Translations under genes and position numbers: made by a program
Shown: one piece after another, positions 1 through 7,306 of the stretch
How the letters are laid out: every line of letters starts with the position of its first letter
Numbering within the stretch: the first letter of the stretch is position 1
Source of the DNA: JAEWWD01 sp964440115
GTDB taxonomy: Bacteria; Bacillota; Clostridia; Christensenellales; CAG-138
Reading direction: 5' to 3'
NCBI GenBank assembly: GCA_964440115.1
Contig: CAYTPV010000004.1
Location: forward strand, 248,001 to 312,000
DNA length: 64,000 nt
The notes under the pieces: generated by a model
The model's input: the letters and a program-made list of their open reading frames with translations, nothing else
What the model was told of the DNA's origin: nothing
Databases searched by the model: none

Positions 1-1
1 A

Positions 2-229
2 ATCAAAATCGTCATTAACGCCGACAAAAAGGGCCTTCTGACGCACAAGGACTTTGAGCGAGTGCTGGAGCTTCCTGTCTCCTTTTCAATACCGGAGGAT
101 ACAAAAAACGCAGTGCTCAGCATGCAGCGCGGCGTACCTATCGTGATGGGTATGGCGCGGAACCCTATGGCTAAGGCGATTATAGGTGTCTCCGATCATT
201 TTAGGCTTCGGGGAGGTATGGCAAAATGA
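2..229 (+). CDS. Tad pilus ATPase CpaE/TadZ-like, C-terminal end only
   Basis: An open frame runs in from the window edge and stops at a TGA that overlaps the cpaF ATG (ATGA). The 75 visible residues (..VINADKKGLLTHKDF.. ..LPVSFSIPEDTKNAVLSMQ..) read like the last part of a MinD/ParA-fold ATPase of the CpaE/TadZ type, which places Tad pili at the cell surface. The P-loop lies outside the window, so the family call rests on this tail and on its position directly before cpaF. Translational coupling to cpaF is likely. Confidence 0.6.
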   Translation: MKIVINADKKGLLTHKDFERVLELPVSFSIPEDTKNAVLSMQRGVPIVMGMARNPMAKAIIGVSDHFRLRGGMAK

Positions 230-1566
230 CGCTTCGGGACCGCCTTGAAAATCAGAGGGCAGTCACATCCGGTAAAGTCGAAGAGGATTGGAATGTACCC
301 AATCCCCAGAAACCGGTCGTGATAGACGCGCAGCAAAAACTTAAAGAGCGGGTACGCTTTCAGGCAATCGAAATACTTCACAAAGAAAAGAACCCCGACA
401 GCTCAATGGTGCGGGCTGCCCTGGACGAGGTCCTCCAATATGAGGCGGAGGATGTGCCGAGGCCGGAGCGCACGCGTATTGCAACGGAGCTTATGAACGA
501 CATCATAGGCTACGGTCCGCTGGAGGCCCTTCTTCAAGATCCCGAAGTTACGGAAATAATGATCAACGGGCCTCATAAGCTGTATGTCGAAATCAAGGGT
601 AAGATATATAAAGTTGAATCTCCTTTCAGGGACAATGAGCACCTTAATAATATCATCGACCGCATCGTATCCACGATAGGCCGCCATGTGGACGAATCGA
701 GTCCAATGGTGGATGCGCGTCTTAAGGACGGTTCCCGCGTCAACATAATCATCCCGCCTCTTTCTTTGACGGGTCCCGTAGTAACGATCAGAAAGTTTGC
801 AAAGATCCCATACACCGATAAAAATCTTATCGAGTTCGGCTCCGTCTCGCCCAAAATGATGAGTTTTCTGGAAGCGTGCGTAAAGGGCAGACTCAGCATT
901 GTAATATCCGGCGGGACCGGCAGCGGTAAGACAACGTTTTTGAACGTGCTTTCGGGGTACATCCCGCAAAACGAACGTATCGTTACGATCGAGGACGCGG
1001 CTGAGATCCAGCTCAAGCAGGACCATGTGGTCACTTTAGAGAGCCGGCCCCCCAATATTGAGGGAACAGGGCAGGTCGCTATACGCGACCTTGTACGCAA
1101 CGCCCTTCGCATGAGGCCAGATAGGATAGTCGTGGGCGAAGTTCGTTCGGGTGAGGCGCTCGATATGCTGCAGGCGATGAATACGGGGCATGACGGTTCC
1201 ATCACGACCGTTCATGCCAATTCGCCGAGGGACGCGCTTGCCCGCATTGAAACGATGGCGCTGATGGCCGGGATGGACCTTCCGCTCAATGCCATTCGCA
1301 CTCAGATTGCTTCGGCGATCAACATCGTCGTGCATCAGTCAAGGCTTAGCGACGGGTCAAGGAAGGTTACGAGTATCACGGAGATCACGGGCATAGAGGG
1401 CGATGTCATCACTATGCAAGAGATATTCTGTTATGAATCGACTGGGAAGATGGACGGCCATGGAAGGTTTATGGGCAGGTTCAGGCCGACGGGCATCATT
1501 CCATATTGTTTAGGGAAGATCCGCTATCATGGTATTCCGGTATATGACGACTGGTTCGTTCAGTAA
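226..1566 (+). CDS. cpaF: Tad/Flp pilus assembly ATPase CpaF (TadA)
   Basis: Cytoplasmic hexameric secretion ATPase that powers assembly of Flp/Tad pili. It is 446 aa, normal for the family. An N-terminal helical domain is followed by the RecA-like core with Walker A GGTGSGKTT at residues 229-237, an Asp/Glu-box region around 255-262, RIVVGEVRSGEA at 300-311 and a His-box-type HDGSITTVHANSP at 322-334. The C-terminal EITGIEGDVITMQEIF stretch is characteristic of CpaF. The start overlaps the upstream stop (ATGA). tadB follows after 7 bp, so the genes form one operon. Confidence 0.95.
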   Translation: MTLRDRLENQRAVTSGKVEEDWNVPNPQKPVVIDAQQKLKERVRFQAIEILHKEKNPDSSMVRAALDEVLQYEAEDVPRPERTRIATELMNDIIGYGPLEALLQDPEVTEIMINGPHKLYVEIKGKIYKVESPFRDNEHLNNIIDRIVSTIGRHVDESSPMVDARLKDGSRVNIIIPPLSLTGPVVTIRKFAKIPYTDKNLIEFGSVSPKMMSFLEACVKGRLSIVISGGTGSGKTTFLNVLSGYIPQNERIVTIEDAAEIQLKQDHVVTLESRPPNIEGTGQVAIRDLVRNALRMRPDRIVVGEVRSGEALDMLQAMNTGHDGSITTVHANSPRDALARIETMALMAGMDLPLNAIRTQIASAINIVVHQSRLSDGSRKVTSITEITGIEGDVITMQEIFCYESTGKMDGHGRFMGRFRPTGIIPYCLGKIRYHGIPVYDDWFVQ

Positions 1567-1573
1567 AGGGGGG

Positions 1574-2503
1574 ATGACTTTGGAAATCTGGTTGCTGACG
1601 GCCAGCATATCCCTTCTGCTGTTTTTTGGGTTCATAATCCTGTTTCGGATTTTAATGCAGGACCGGATCAAGCTCAATAAAACCGTCCGTGAGCTCTCGG
1701 GCGTACCTGCCGAAGTGAAAGCGAGCAAAAAGAAAACGGTCCAACGCAGAAGAGTCAAAGTGTCTCGCGTTTTCTCCCGGGAGCTTGCCGCAGCCGGTAT
1801 CCGGATGCGGGGCGAGGAATACTTGGCGCTGTGGCTGATCGTGACGATCGTGCCCGCATGCCTCATGCTGTTATTTGGCGCCCATCCGCTGTCTGCCGCA
1901 GCTGTGATCCCTTTTGGGATATTCCTTCCGCCTTTATATGTGCAAAGCGCCAAAGCGAAAAGGTTACGGAAATTCGAGAAGCAGCTGGGTGATGCGTTAT
2001 TGCTTATCGCGAACAGCCTTCGAGCTGGTTTCTCCTTCCTGCAGGCGATGTCGAATATAAGCGAAGAAATGCAGGATCCCATCGGCAAGGAGTTCGCGCT
2101 GACGGTGCGCGAGATCAACATGGGCGTCGATATGGATACCGCATTGGACAACATGGTGGATAGAGTGCGGAGCACGGACCTTATGATAATGGTTGCTGCC
2201 GTCAAGATTCAGCGTCAGGTGGGCGGAAACCTGCTCGAGATATTGGTGAACATATCCTCTACCATCAAGGACAGAGTGAGGCTAAGGAACGATATTCACG
2301 TGATGACGGCGCAGGGACGCGTCAGCGCGCTCATCATAGGCCTTCTGCCCGTATTTCTTGCGTGCATGCTGATGGTAATCAATCCCACTTACTTTTTAAA
2401 ATTCGTGGAAAAACCGGCGGGCATCGCGATGCTGGCCGTTGGGCTGATAATGGAGATCATAGGTTTTATATTAGTGAAAAAAGTCGTAACAATTACATAC
2501 TAG
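1574..2503 (+). CDS. tadB: Tad pilus inner-membrane platform protein TadB
   Basis: Type II secretion F-domain membrane protein that works with TadC as the platform for the CpaF motor. Hydrophobic segments lie at the N-terminus, around residues 85-125 and at the C-terminus, and a cytoplasmic F-domain includes GDALLLIANSLRAGFSFLQA. The frame is open further upstream, inside cpaF. A GGGGGG ribosome site touches the ATG at 1574, so the in-frame TTG at 1580 (7 bp downstream of the G-run) may be the real start; the difference is two residues. About 308 aa, usual for TadB. Confidence 0.92.
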   Translation: MTLEIWLLTASISLLLFFGFIILFRILMQDRIKLNKTVRELSGVPAEVKASKKKTVQRRRVKVSRVFSRELAAAGIRMRGEEYLALWLIVTIVPACLMLLFGAHPLSAAAVIPFGIFLPPLYVQSAKAKRLRKFEKQLGDALLLIANSLRAGFSFLQAMSNISEEMQDPIGKEFALTVREINMGVDMDTALDNMVDRVRSTDLMIMVAAVKIQRQVGGNLLEILVNISSTIKDRVRLRNDIHVMTAQGRVSALIIGLLPVFLACMLMVINPTYFLKFVEKPAGIAMLAVGLIMEIIGFILVKKVVTITY

Positions 2504-2514
2504 GAGAGACGTAA

Positions 2515-3444
2515 ATGGGATTTTTGGTCGTTTCGGTCTCAACTTTCATATTCGTGCTGGCGCTGCTGTGCTTTTCTGATACTGTGAAGCGGCATAGGAT
2601 TAAAGACCGATATATTAGACAACTTAAAAACGAGGACGTCTATCTGGATCAGGAGCTTGAAAAGAGTCTGTACCAGCGTTTTATCGATCCTGTTTTACAC
2701 AAAATCAAAAGACGGGTAAATCGAATTTCAAGAAGGAGCCATAAGGACGAAACCGGCAGATATATGGGTTTGAATAGGGAACTTCAGCTGGCGGGGATTG
2801 GGATGGCTGGGGGTGCGTTTATCATAGCACGGCTGGCACTATGCCTGGGCTTTATTTTGGTCGCCATTATGGTTGCTCTTTTGACCAAAGCTGAGAAACT
2901 ATTATCGCTACTGATACTTTTGATCTTTATGATATTGTCCATATTGATTCCGAGGATGTATATAAGGTCCCGTATCAAATCGCGCCGGGAGTCTATCAGC
3001 AATCAAATGCCGAACATTATGGACATGATGAGCGTTAACATCGAGGCGGGGCTTGGTTTCGACGCCTCTATGCTAAGCGTTACGGATCATTTCAAGGGTG
3101 CCCTGTCGGATGAGCTTTTAAGGGTCCATCGTGAGATACAAATGGGGATTCCGCGCCGGGAAGCATTGACTTCTTTGAGCGCTAGGACCGATGTGGATGA
3201 GCTTAAGACCTTCGCGACCGCTGTCATCCAGTCCGAGCGTTACGGGACGCCTGTGATAAACGTGTTTAGGACGCAGGCGCAGGAGCTTCGCGTTCTACGC
3301 CGCCAGAAAGCGGAGGAGTCAGCTCATAAAGCTCCCATAAAAATGCTCCTGCCGATGGTAGTGTTTATTTTTCCTGTCATATTCATAATCTTGCTGGGAC
3401 CGGCGGTCCTTGAGATTGCGGCGATGTTCGCCGGTATGGAATGA
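2515..3444 (+). CDS. tadC: Tad pilus inner-membrane platform protein TadC
   Basis: Second type II secretion F-domain protein of the Tad platform, 309 aa. It has an N-terminal membrane anchor, a pair of hydrophobic segments near residues 98-160, then the F-domain with QMPNIMDMMSVNIEAGLGFD and ERYGTPVINVFRTQAQELR, and a C-terminal membrane segment. AGGAGAGACGTAA precedes the ATG, 11 bp after the tadB stop. The usual next genes (TadE/F pseudopilins, Flp pilin) are absent; a coiled-coil gene follows instead. Confidence 0.92.
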   Translation: MGFLVVSVSTFIFVLALLCFSDTVKRHRIKDRYIRQLKNEDVYLDQELEKSLYQRFIDPVLHKIKRRVNRISRRSHKDETGRYMGLNRELQLAGIGMAGGAFIIARLALCLGFILVAIMVALLTKAEKLLSLLILLIFMILSILIPRMYIRSRIKSRRESISNQMPNIMDMMSVNIEAGLGFDASMLSVTDHFKGALSDELLRVHREIQMGIPRREALTSLSARTDVDELKTFATAVIQSERYGTPVINVFRTQAQELRVLRRQKAEESAHKAPIKMLLPMVVFIFPVIFIILLGPAVLEIAAMFAGME

Positions 3445-3510
3445 CCTTCATAAGACATAATGTTAATGTCGCCGTAGAAACACGGAAGGGATAGGATAAG
3501 GGGTGATACA

Positions 3511-4404
3511 ATGGAACAAGCCATAAAGGTAAATGAGACGATTGAACAATCGGTTGACGTGTCACGGGAAAATGATCTTAAGAAACGCGCGGGGATGTAT
3601 ATAGCAAAGGACGTCGACCGGCACATCGAGAAACTTCAATTCAACATGCGCAATATGGAAACAGCTTATCATGAACGATTTGAAGAAATGCGTACTCTTT
3701 TGATCAGCGTGACTCGGGAAAAGGAAGAATATCAGGCCAAAGTACAGGCGCTGGAAACGAGCGTTAAAGAAATTAAAGGTGGGACTGTAGCCGATCTCGA
3801 AAAGAAAGGGCTTAAGGCACTTCCTCTCGCGGAGTATCAGATGTTGATACAGTTTGACGAAGATGCCAAACTCACGATCAAACAGCTTGATGCGAAACTA
3901 AAAAAGGTCACGGAAGAGAATACCCGGCTTTTGAGGCAACTGGAGGATGGGGCCGCTACAAGGCGGGAATCCGAGACCATCATTCCACAGGTACAGAAAT
4001 TAAAGGAATTGCTAAACCAAAGGGAAAAGGAGCTTCAGGAAAAATCCGATGAGCTTACCTCCGTATACGTTCGCGCCAACGAAGCCGAAACTGCTGTCCG
4101 CGAAAATACGGCTGCCCTGCTGCAATTCAAAAACAAGTGCTCCACTTTGGAACTCAACGAGCGGCTCCTCCAGAACGAATTCCTTCAGCTCAAGAACGAT
4201 AAGGAAAGAGCTTTAAAAGAGTCAGAAGCAGCGAGCGAAAGATGGCTGGCTGAAAGGGACGCGCTTGTTAAGCGCTATAAAGTACTTCTGACAGGCCAAA
4301 GGCAAAGCATGCAGCGCCTGTATGAAAACGTCACTGCTACAGTGAAATATATGGAAAGTCTCGGTGAATCTGCAATGATTAGCCTTGGTTTGGAAGAAAT
4401 ATAG
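3511..4404 (+). CDS. coiled-coil protein of unknown function downstream of tadC
   Basis: 297 aa, strongly charged, with long heptad-like stretches from about residue 35 to 260 (Glu/Lys/Leu/Gln rich), no signal peptide and no membrane segment, so probably a cytoplasmic rod. A good ribosome site (AAGGGGTGATACA) precedes the ATG. It lies 66 bp after tadC on the same strand and could be co-transcribed with the pilus genes, but no Tad component I know looks like this. The N-terminal YIAKDVDRHIEKL faintly resembles the start of DivIVA-type polar proteins; this is too weak to name it. Confidence 0.75.
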   Translation: MEQAIKVNETIEQSVDVSRENDLKKRAGMYIAKDVDRHIEKLQFNMRNMETAYHERFEEMRTLLISVTREKEEYQAKVQALETSVKEIKGGTVADLEKKGLKALPLAEYQMLIQFDEDAKLTIKQLDAKLKKVTEENTRLLRQLEDGAATRRESETIIPQVQKLKELLNQREKELQEKSDELTSVYVRANEAETAVRENTAALLQFKNKCSTLELNERLLQNEFLQLKNDKERALKESEAASERWLAERDALVKRYKVLLTGQRQSMQRLYENVTATVKYMESLGESAMISLGLEEI

Positions 4405-4612
4405 TCGGAGACTATCTTCGATTTTGTGTAAACCCCCGGAAGGGGAAAGATAGAAGCACCAAACGGAGGTTTTAAGTTAGGGACAAAAAGGACACGAGGA
4501 CACCTCGGGCGAGACCTATTTTGCAGCAAATTAAACCCAAACAAAATTTCTCGTTTTGCTGATAGTGTTAAAAATCGATGGTTTCTCCCCAAATACTTTA
4601 CTGGCAAAAAGG

Positions 4613-4639
4613 AAAAAACCCCTAAATTAGGGGCTTTTT
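4613..4639 (-). terminator. intrinsic terminator beside the duplicated tRNA end
   Basis: CCCCTAA/TTAGGGG stem flanked by an A-run on the left and a T-run on the right, so it could work in both directions. It sits just beyond the duplicated tRNA-Ser 3' end, the same arrangement as at the intact tRNA. The 4405-4612 stretch before it holds no gene I can support. Confidence 0.65.
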
Positions 4640-4642
4640 CCT

Positions 4643-4699
4643 TGGCGGAGAGAAGGGATTCGAACCCTTGTTACCATTTCTGGTAAACACGATTTCCAG
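4643..4699 (-). repeat. duplicated 3' part of tRNA-Ser (attachment-site copy)
   Basis: On the minus strand this reads CTGGAAATCG through the T-arm to the encoded CCA, matching the anticodon-to-3'-end half of the intact tRNA-Ser at 6977-7067. One T is missing in the acceptor stem. Identity ends abruptly at 4699, where the tRNA 5' half should begin. Duplication of a tRNA 3' half starting in the anticodon loop is the usual result of tyrosine-recombinase integration, so I read it as the far attachment site. Confidence 0.85.
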
Positions 4700-4720
4700 A
4701 ATTAATAGTTGTATCGCAGG

Positions 4721-4828
4721 ATATCATAGAGTACCCAGAAATCCTTGGATTTTGGGCCGAATACGATTACCTAACACATCACAGTACCACACGATACGAT
4801 TAATTCTACCTTAGCAAATCCTTAGCAA
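4721..4828 (-). repeat. attachment-arm-like repeat, copy 1
   Basis: A 108-bp segment that recurs with few changes at 6727-6833 in the same orientation. On the minus strand it starts with TTGCTAAGGATTTGCTAAGG, a tandem pair of TTGCTAAGG words like the short direct repeats bound by the arm domain of tyrosine recombinases. It lies 21 bp from the tRNA fragment. The role as recombinase arm sites is inferred. Confidence 0.7.
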
Positions 4829-4915
4829 AAAGCCAGATGAATGATCAAGAAATATTCCGTTAGGGCAGGCTAAATGATTGGCCTATTAAGTGATCTTTAA
4901 AGTCGGAGGTATATT

Positions 4916-5430
4916 ATGGGAAGCTTTAAATTGACCGATCTCAAGCAAATTCCCTTGCCGCACGAAAAACTATATTACATCGTGCTTGAAAGAACCTATA
5001 ATGATAAGCAGACGGTAGAAAAGGAAATGAATCGTATCAACATGATGCTTCGACAACTGCGCTCCAAGCGCTACCCTGAGGTTAGCTTTTTTATAGGAGC
5101 ATCAGAAACCATCGGGGATTTTGCCTACAGGACAACACAGAAAAGTGGTAGGGTCGGAAGGCCTAAGGTTTTTGTTAGAGGCCCAAGGTTAGCCTGCATC
5201 TGCATATAGTAGTGTACGGGAAGGATTGTGCGGCTTATTGCGATGCATTTACAAAGCAATACAATTTATCGGTTGGTGAGTCTATTGCGCGGAAATATAA
5301 GTATAACAGCACCAAATATATATATTATGTCTACTCCCAGAGCTATAAATATCGTATGTGCGGCGATTTTGATTTTTCGCAATATTTTTACCACATGTAC
5401 TATGACGTTTACTCAGAGACGGATGATTAA
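4916..5430 (+). pseudogene. frameshifted Rep-like (possible HUH endonuclease) gene
   Basis: The gene begins at 4916 behind TCGGAGGTATATT and goes out of frame near 5170. The words AGGCCTAAGGTT (5159) and AGGCCCAAGGTT (5179) are 20 bp apart; removing one 20-bp unit restores a single 164-codon frame across RPKVSLHLHIVVYG. HLH followed by hydrophobic residues resembles motif 2 of HUH rolling-circle Rep proteins, and the later YVYSQSYKYR resembles a tyrosine motif. What is seen is the duplication and the restored frame; the HUH identity is an inference from short motifs. It lies inside the tRNA-bounded element, which suits a plasmid- or element-type replication gene. Confidence 0.5.
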
Positions 5431-5451
5431 TTTAACAAGAATTGGGCACAT

Positions 5452-5776
5452 CTAAGCTGGTGCGACGACCATTGCGGCCATGCCGCCCATATAGATTTGC
5501 CCCTCGGCACCGACATTTAGAAGGTCACACTTGGCTGAAAGCGCAAATGCAAGCCCTGTGAGCATGAGGGGAGCCATCTTGACCAAAGTTTCACCCCAAG
5601 CAGAGGCCTCCCAAAAGCGCCCTGATAAATGGCATGGAACGCAACTGCAGCGCTTTGGCCATGCCGACAATTAACAAACAGCCGAAACCGATCGCAAGCA
5701 GCAGTGCAAAAATCGATACGAGGAGCGGGAGTGATGCATTGAGTAACTTTTGCGCTCTAGGGAGCTCATCAAGCAC
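5452..5776 (-). pseudogene. truncated, frameshifted ABC permease (BMP/nucleoside family)
   Basis: Starts with GTG at 5776, overlapping the stop of the methyltransferase. The first frame gives an N-terminal membrane segment (ASLPLLVSIFALLLAIGFG) and ends LRSMPFIRALLGG; the next frame continues WGETLVKMAPLMLTGLAFAL and LLNVGAEGQIYMGGMAAM, the conserved start of YufP/RbsC-like permeases of the basic-membrane-protein (nucleoside) importer family. A one-base shift near 5610 breaks the frame and a stop at 5452-5454 removes about two thirds of the protein, so it cannot be functional. Confidence 0.75.
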
Positions 5777-6596
5777 GCTCCTTTCGCATCGCGCCCAAAG
5801 CGCCCCGTCGATACGCGTTGATATAATCTATACAGAATTCATCCACGCCCGTCATAGCTCGGATGGCGCTAAGATATGCGCCAAGCTCATAATTCATTTC
5901 GATAATAGCGGCATCCTGTTGATGCGCCGCAATCATGCTCATCATAACAACATTTAATAAATTCCTTTCCGGCAAGCCGTAGGATACGTTGTTCAACCCG
6001 CAGGAAAGCTGAAACTCAGGATAGCGATTTCGCACTTCTTTACAAGCGTTCATATAAGTAGTGCAGGCATCCTCGACTGAGCTGATAGGGAACACGATAC
6101 AATCCAAATAAACATCCTTAGGGTCAATGCGATAGGCATCGAGTAGTTTCTCTACCTTTGGCAAAACACGAAGCCGATCCTCAACGGTTTTGGGCATACC
6201 TTGTTCATCGTAAAGAAGGATGATGAATTGGGCATCCATTTCTTTGATCAAAGGCATGAAAGACTGAATGCGATCTTCTTCGAGAGTGATGGAATCGACA
6301 AAAGCTCGACTTTTCTTCAAGGAGTGGCAGCACGCGGTATGCACGGCAATGCTTGGGGAATCGAAGCAAAGCGGAATATCGAAGTGATCTTCCACAATTT
6401 GTTCGAGCCAAAGCATATCCTCGACCTCGGTGTTGATGTGTGTGCCGCAATTGATCGCAAGACAATCGCTGCCAAAATCGATTTGACGTTGCACCTCTTC
6501 AAGAACCCATTGTTCATTGCGCTTTGATATCTTTTCGGATATACCGGATAAACTCGTATTAATGGAACCGCTAATAACTCTCATAATTTCATCCAT
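5769..6596 (-). CDS. pterin-binding (MtrH/AcsE-like) methyltransferase
   Basis: 275 aa, apparently intact, of the dihydropteroate-synthase-fold family that moves methyl groups between tetrahydrofolate and corrinoid proteins. Visible motifs are FGSDCLAINCGTH (as in ..DVNAGT..), IPLCFDSPSIAVH, VDSITLEED, and SCGLNNVSYGLPERNLLN, which closely follows the family's GLSNVSFGLP signature. No corrinoid protein or partner methyltransferase lies nearby, only a broken nucleoside-type permease, so its partner is unknown. The second Met (MRVISGS, 12 bp inside) has better spacing to the GAGG ribosome site. Gene lies within the tRNA-Ser element, so it may be cargo. Confidence 0.8.
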   Translation of the reverse strand: MDEIMRVISGSINTSLSGISEKISKRNEQWVLEEVQRQIDFGSDCLAINCGTHINTEVEDMLWLEQIVEDHFDIPLCFDSPSIAVHTACCHSLKKSRAFVDSITLEEDRIQSFMPLIKEMDAQFIILLYDEQGMPKTVEDRLRVLPKVEKLLDAYRIDPKDVYLDCIVFPISSVEDACTTYMNACKEVRNRYPEFQLSCGLNNVSYGLPERNLLNVVMMSMIAAHQQDAAIIEMNYELGAYLSAIRAMTGVDEFCIDYINAYRRGALGAMRKERA

Positions 6597-6726
6597 CCTC
6601 GTTTATTGTGCTGCTTAATGTAGTTGGGTTTGGGATATTCACTCAAAGACTCAAAGACTGTTTGTATTTACTTTTTATAACATGCATCTAGAAAAATTGC
6701 AATAATACTCCACATGTATTTGTAAT

Positions 6727-6833
6727 ATATCATAGAGTACCCGGAAATCCTTGGATTTGGGTCTAATACGATTATCTAGCACATCACAGTACCACACGAT
6801 ACGATTAATTCTACCTTAGCAAATCCTTAGCAA
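6727..6833 (-). repeat. attachment-arm-like repeat, copy 2
   Basis: Nearly identical to 4721-4828 and in the same orientation, including the TTGCTAAGG pair. Here the neighbouring bases are not tRNA sequence: the arm lies 143 bp from the intact tRNA and has no tRNA 3' fragment on its other side. The 6597-6976 stretch holds no gene; besides this repeat it has a small tandem ACTCAAAG repeat near 6641 and the tRNA terminator. Confidence 0.7.
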
Positions 6834-6943
6834 GCATCCAATATGAAGGCATATTGAAGACTGAGCAGTTTCGTCTGTTTAGAAGACGATATGATCCACA
6901 GTCGAGCTTGCAATAAACCGATCAAAAAGGTTAGTTGGAATTA

Positions 6944-6976
6944 AAAAACCCCCGAAAATAGGCATTTTCAGGGGTT
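6944..6976 (-). terminator. terminator of tRNA-Ser
   Basis: On the minus strand a CCCCTGAAAAT/ATTTTCGGGG stem is followed by a T-run directly after the encoded CCA of the tRNA. A factor-independent terminator for the tRNA transcript. Confidence 0.8.
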
Positions 6977-7067
6977 TGGCGGAGAGAAAGGGATTCGAAC
7001 CCTTGTTACCATTTCTGGTAAACACGATTTCCAGTCGTGCGCCTTAGACCAGCTCAGCCATCTCTCC
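6977..7067 (-). tRNA. tRNA-Ser (anticodon GGA)
   Basis: 91-nt class II tRNA with GGAGAGA/TCTCTCC acceptor stem, G discriminator and encoded CCA. The anticodon stem-loop is CACGA-CTGGAAA-TCGTG, giving anticodon GGA (UCC/UCU serine codons). A long variable arm (GTTTACCAGAAATGGTAAC) and a T-arm with GGGTTCGAATCCC are present. The 3' half from the anticodon loop on is duplicated at 4643-4699, marking this gene as an integration site. Confidence 0.97.
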
Positions 7068-7306
7068 ACTGATTGCTCTCACGCGCTTTCCTATCTTACA
7101 ATAAATCAATTCAAAATGCAAGGGTGAAATATGAAGCCGCACTCCGGTTTAAAATTGATAAATCAATTTGTAGCTTGCGTGTTTACCAATGCTTCATATA
7201 ATTCCGCTTGCAGGCTTAGCTTAGAAGCTATATGATATTCGAAAATATCGGTTACCGAAAGATGTTCCGCTGATAGAAGAGAAACCACTAAGTAAGGAAA
7301 GTCACA

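Larger units (their letters stand above)
4643..7034. mobile_element. remnant of DNA integrated at tRNA-Ser(GGA)
   Basis: About 2.4 kb bounded by two same-direction copies of the tRNA-Ser 3' half. Inside are two copies of a ~107-bp arm sequence, a frameshifted Rep-like gene on plus, and a methyltransferase with a truncated permease on minus. No integrase, excisionase or transfer gene remains, so the element cannot move alone. The region is more AT-rich than its neighbours and its two broken genes abut convergently near 5430-5452, which suggests internal deletions. Confidence 0.65.

Noticed and set aside
403..1026. Long minus-strand frames inside cpaF, and similar antisense frames across the window
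   Set aside because: They are mirror frames of well-identified genes, lack ribosome sites and show no family motifs.
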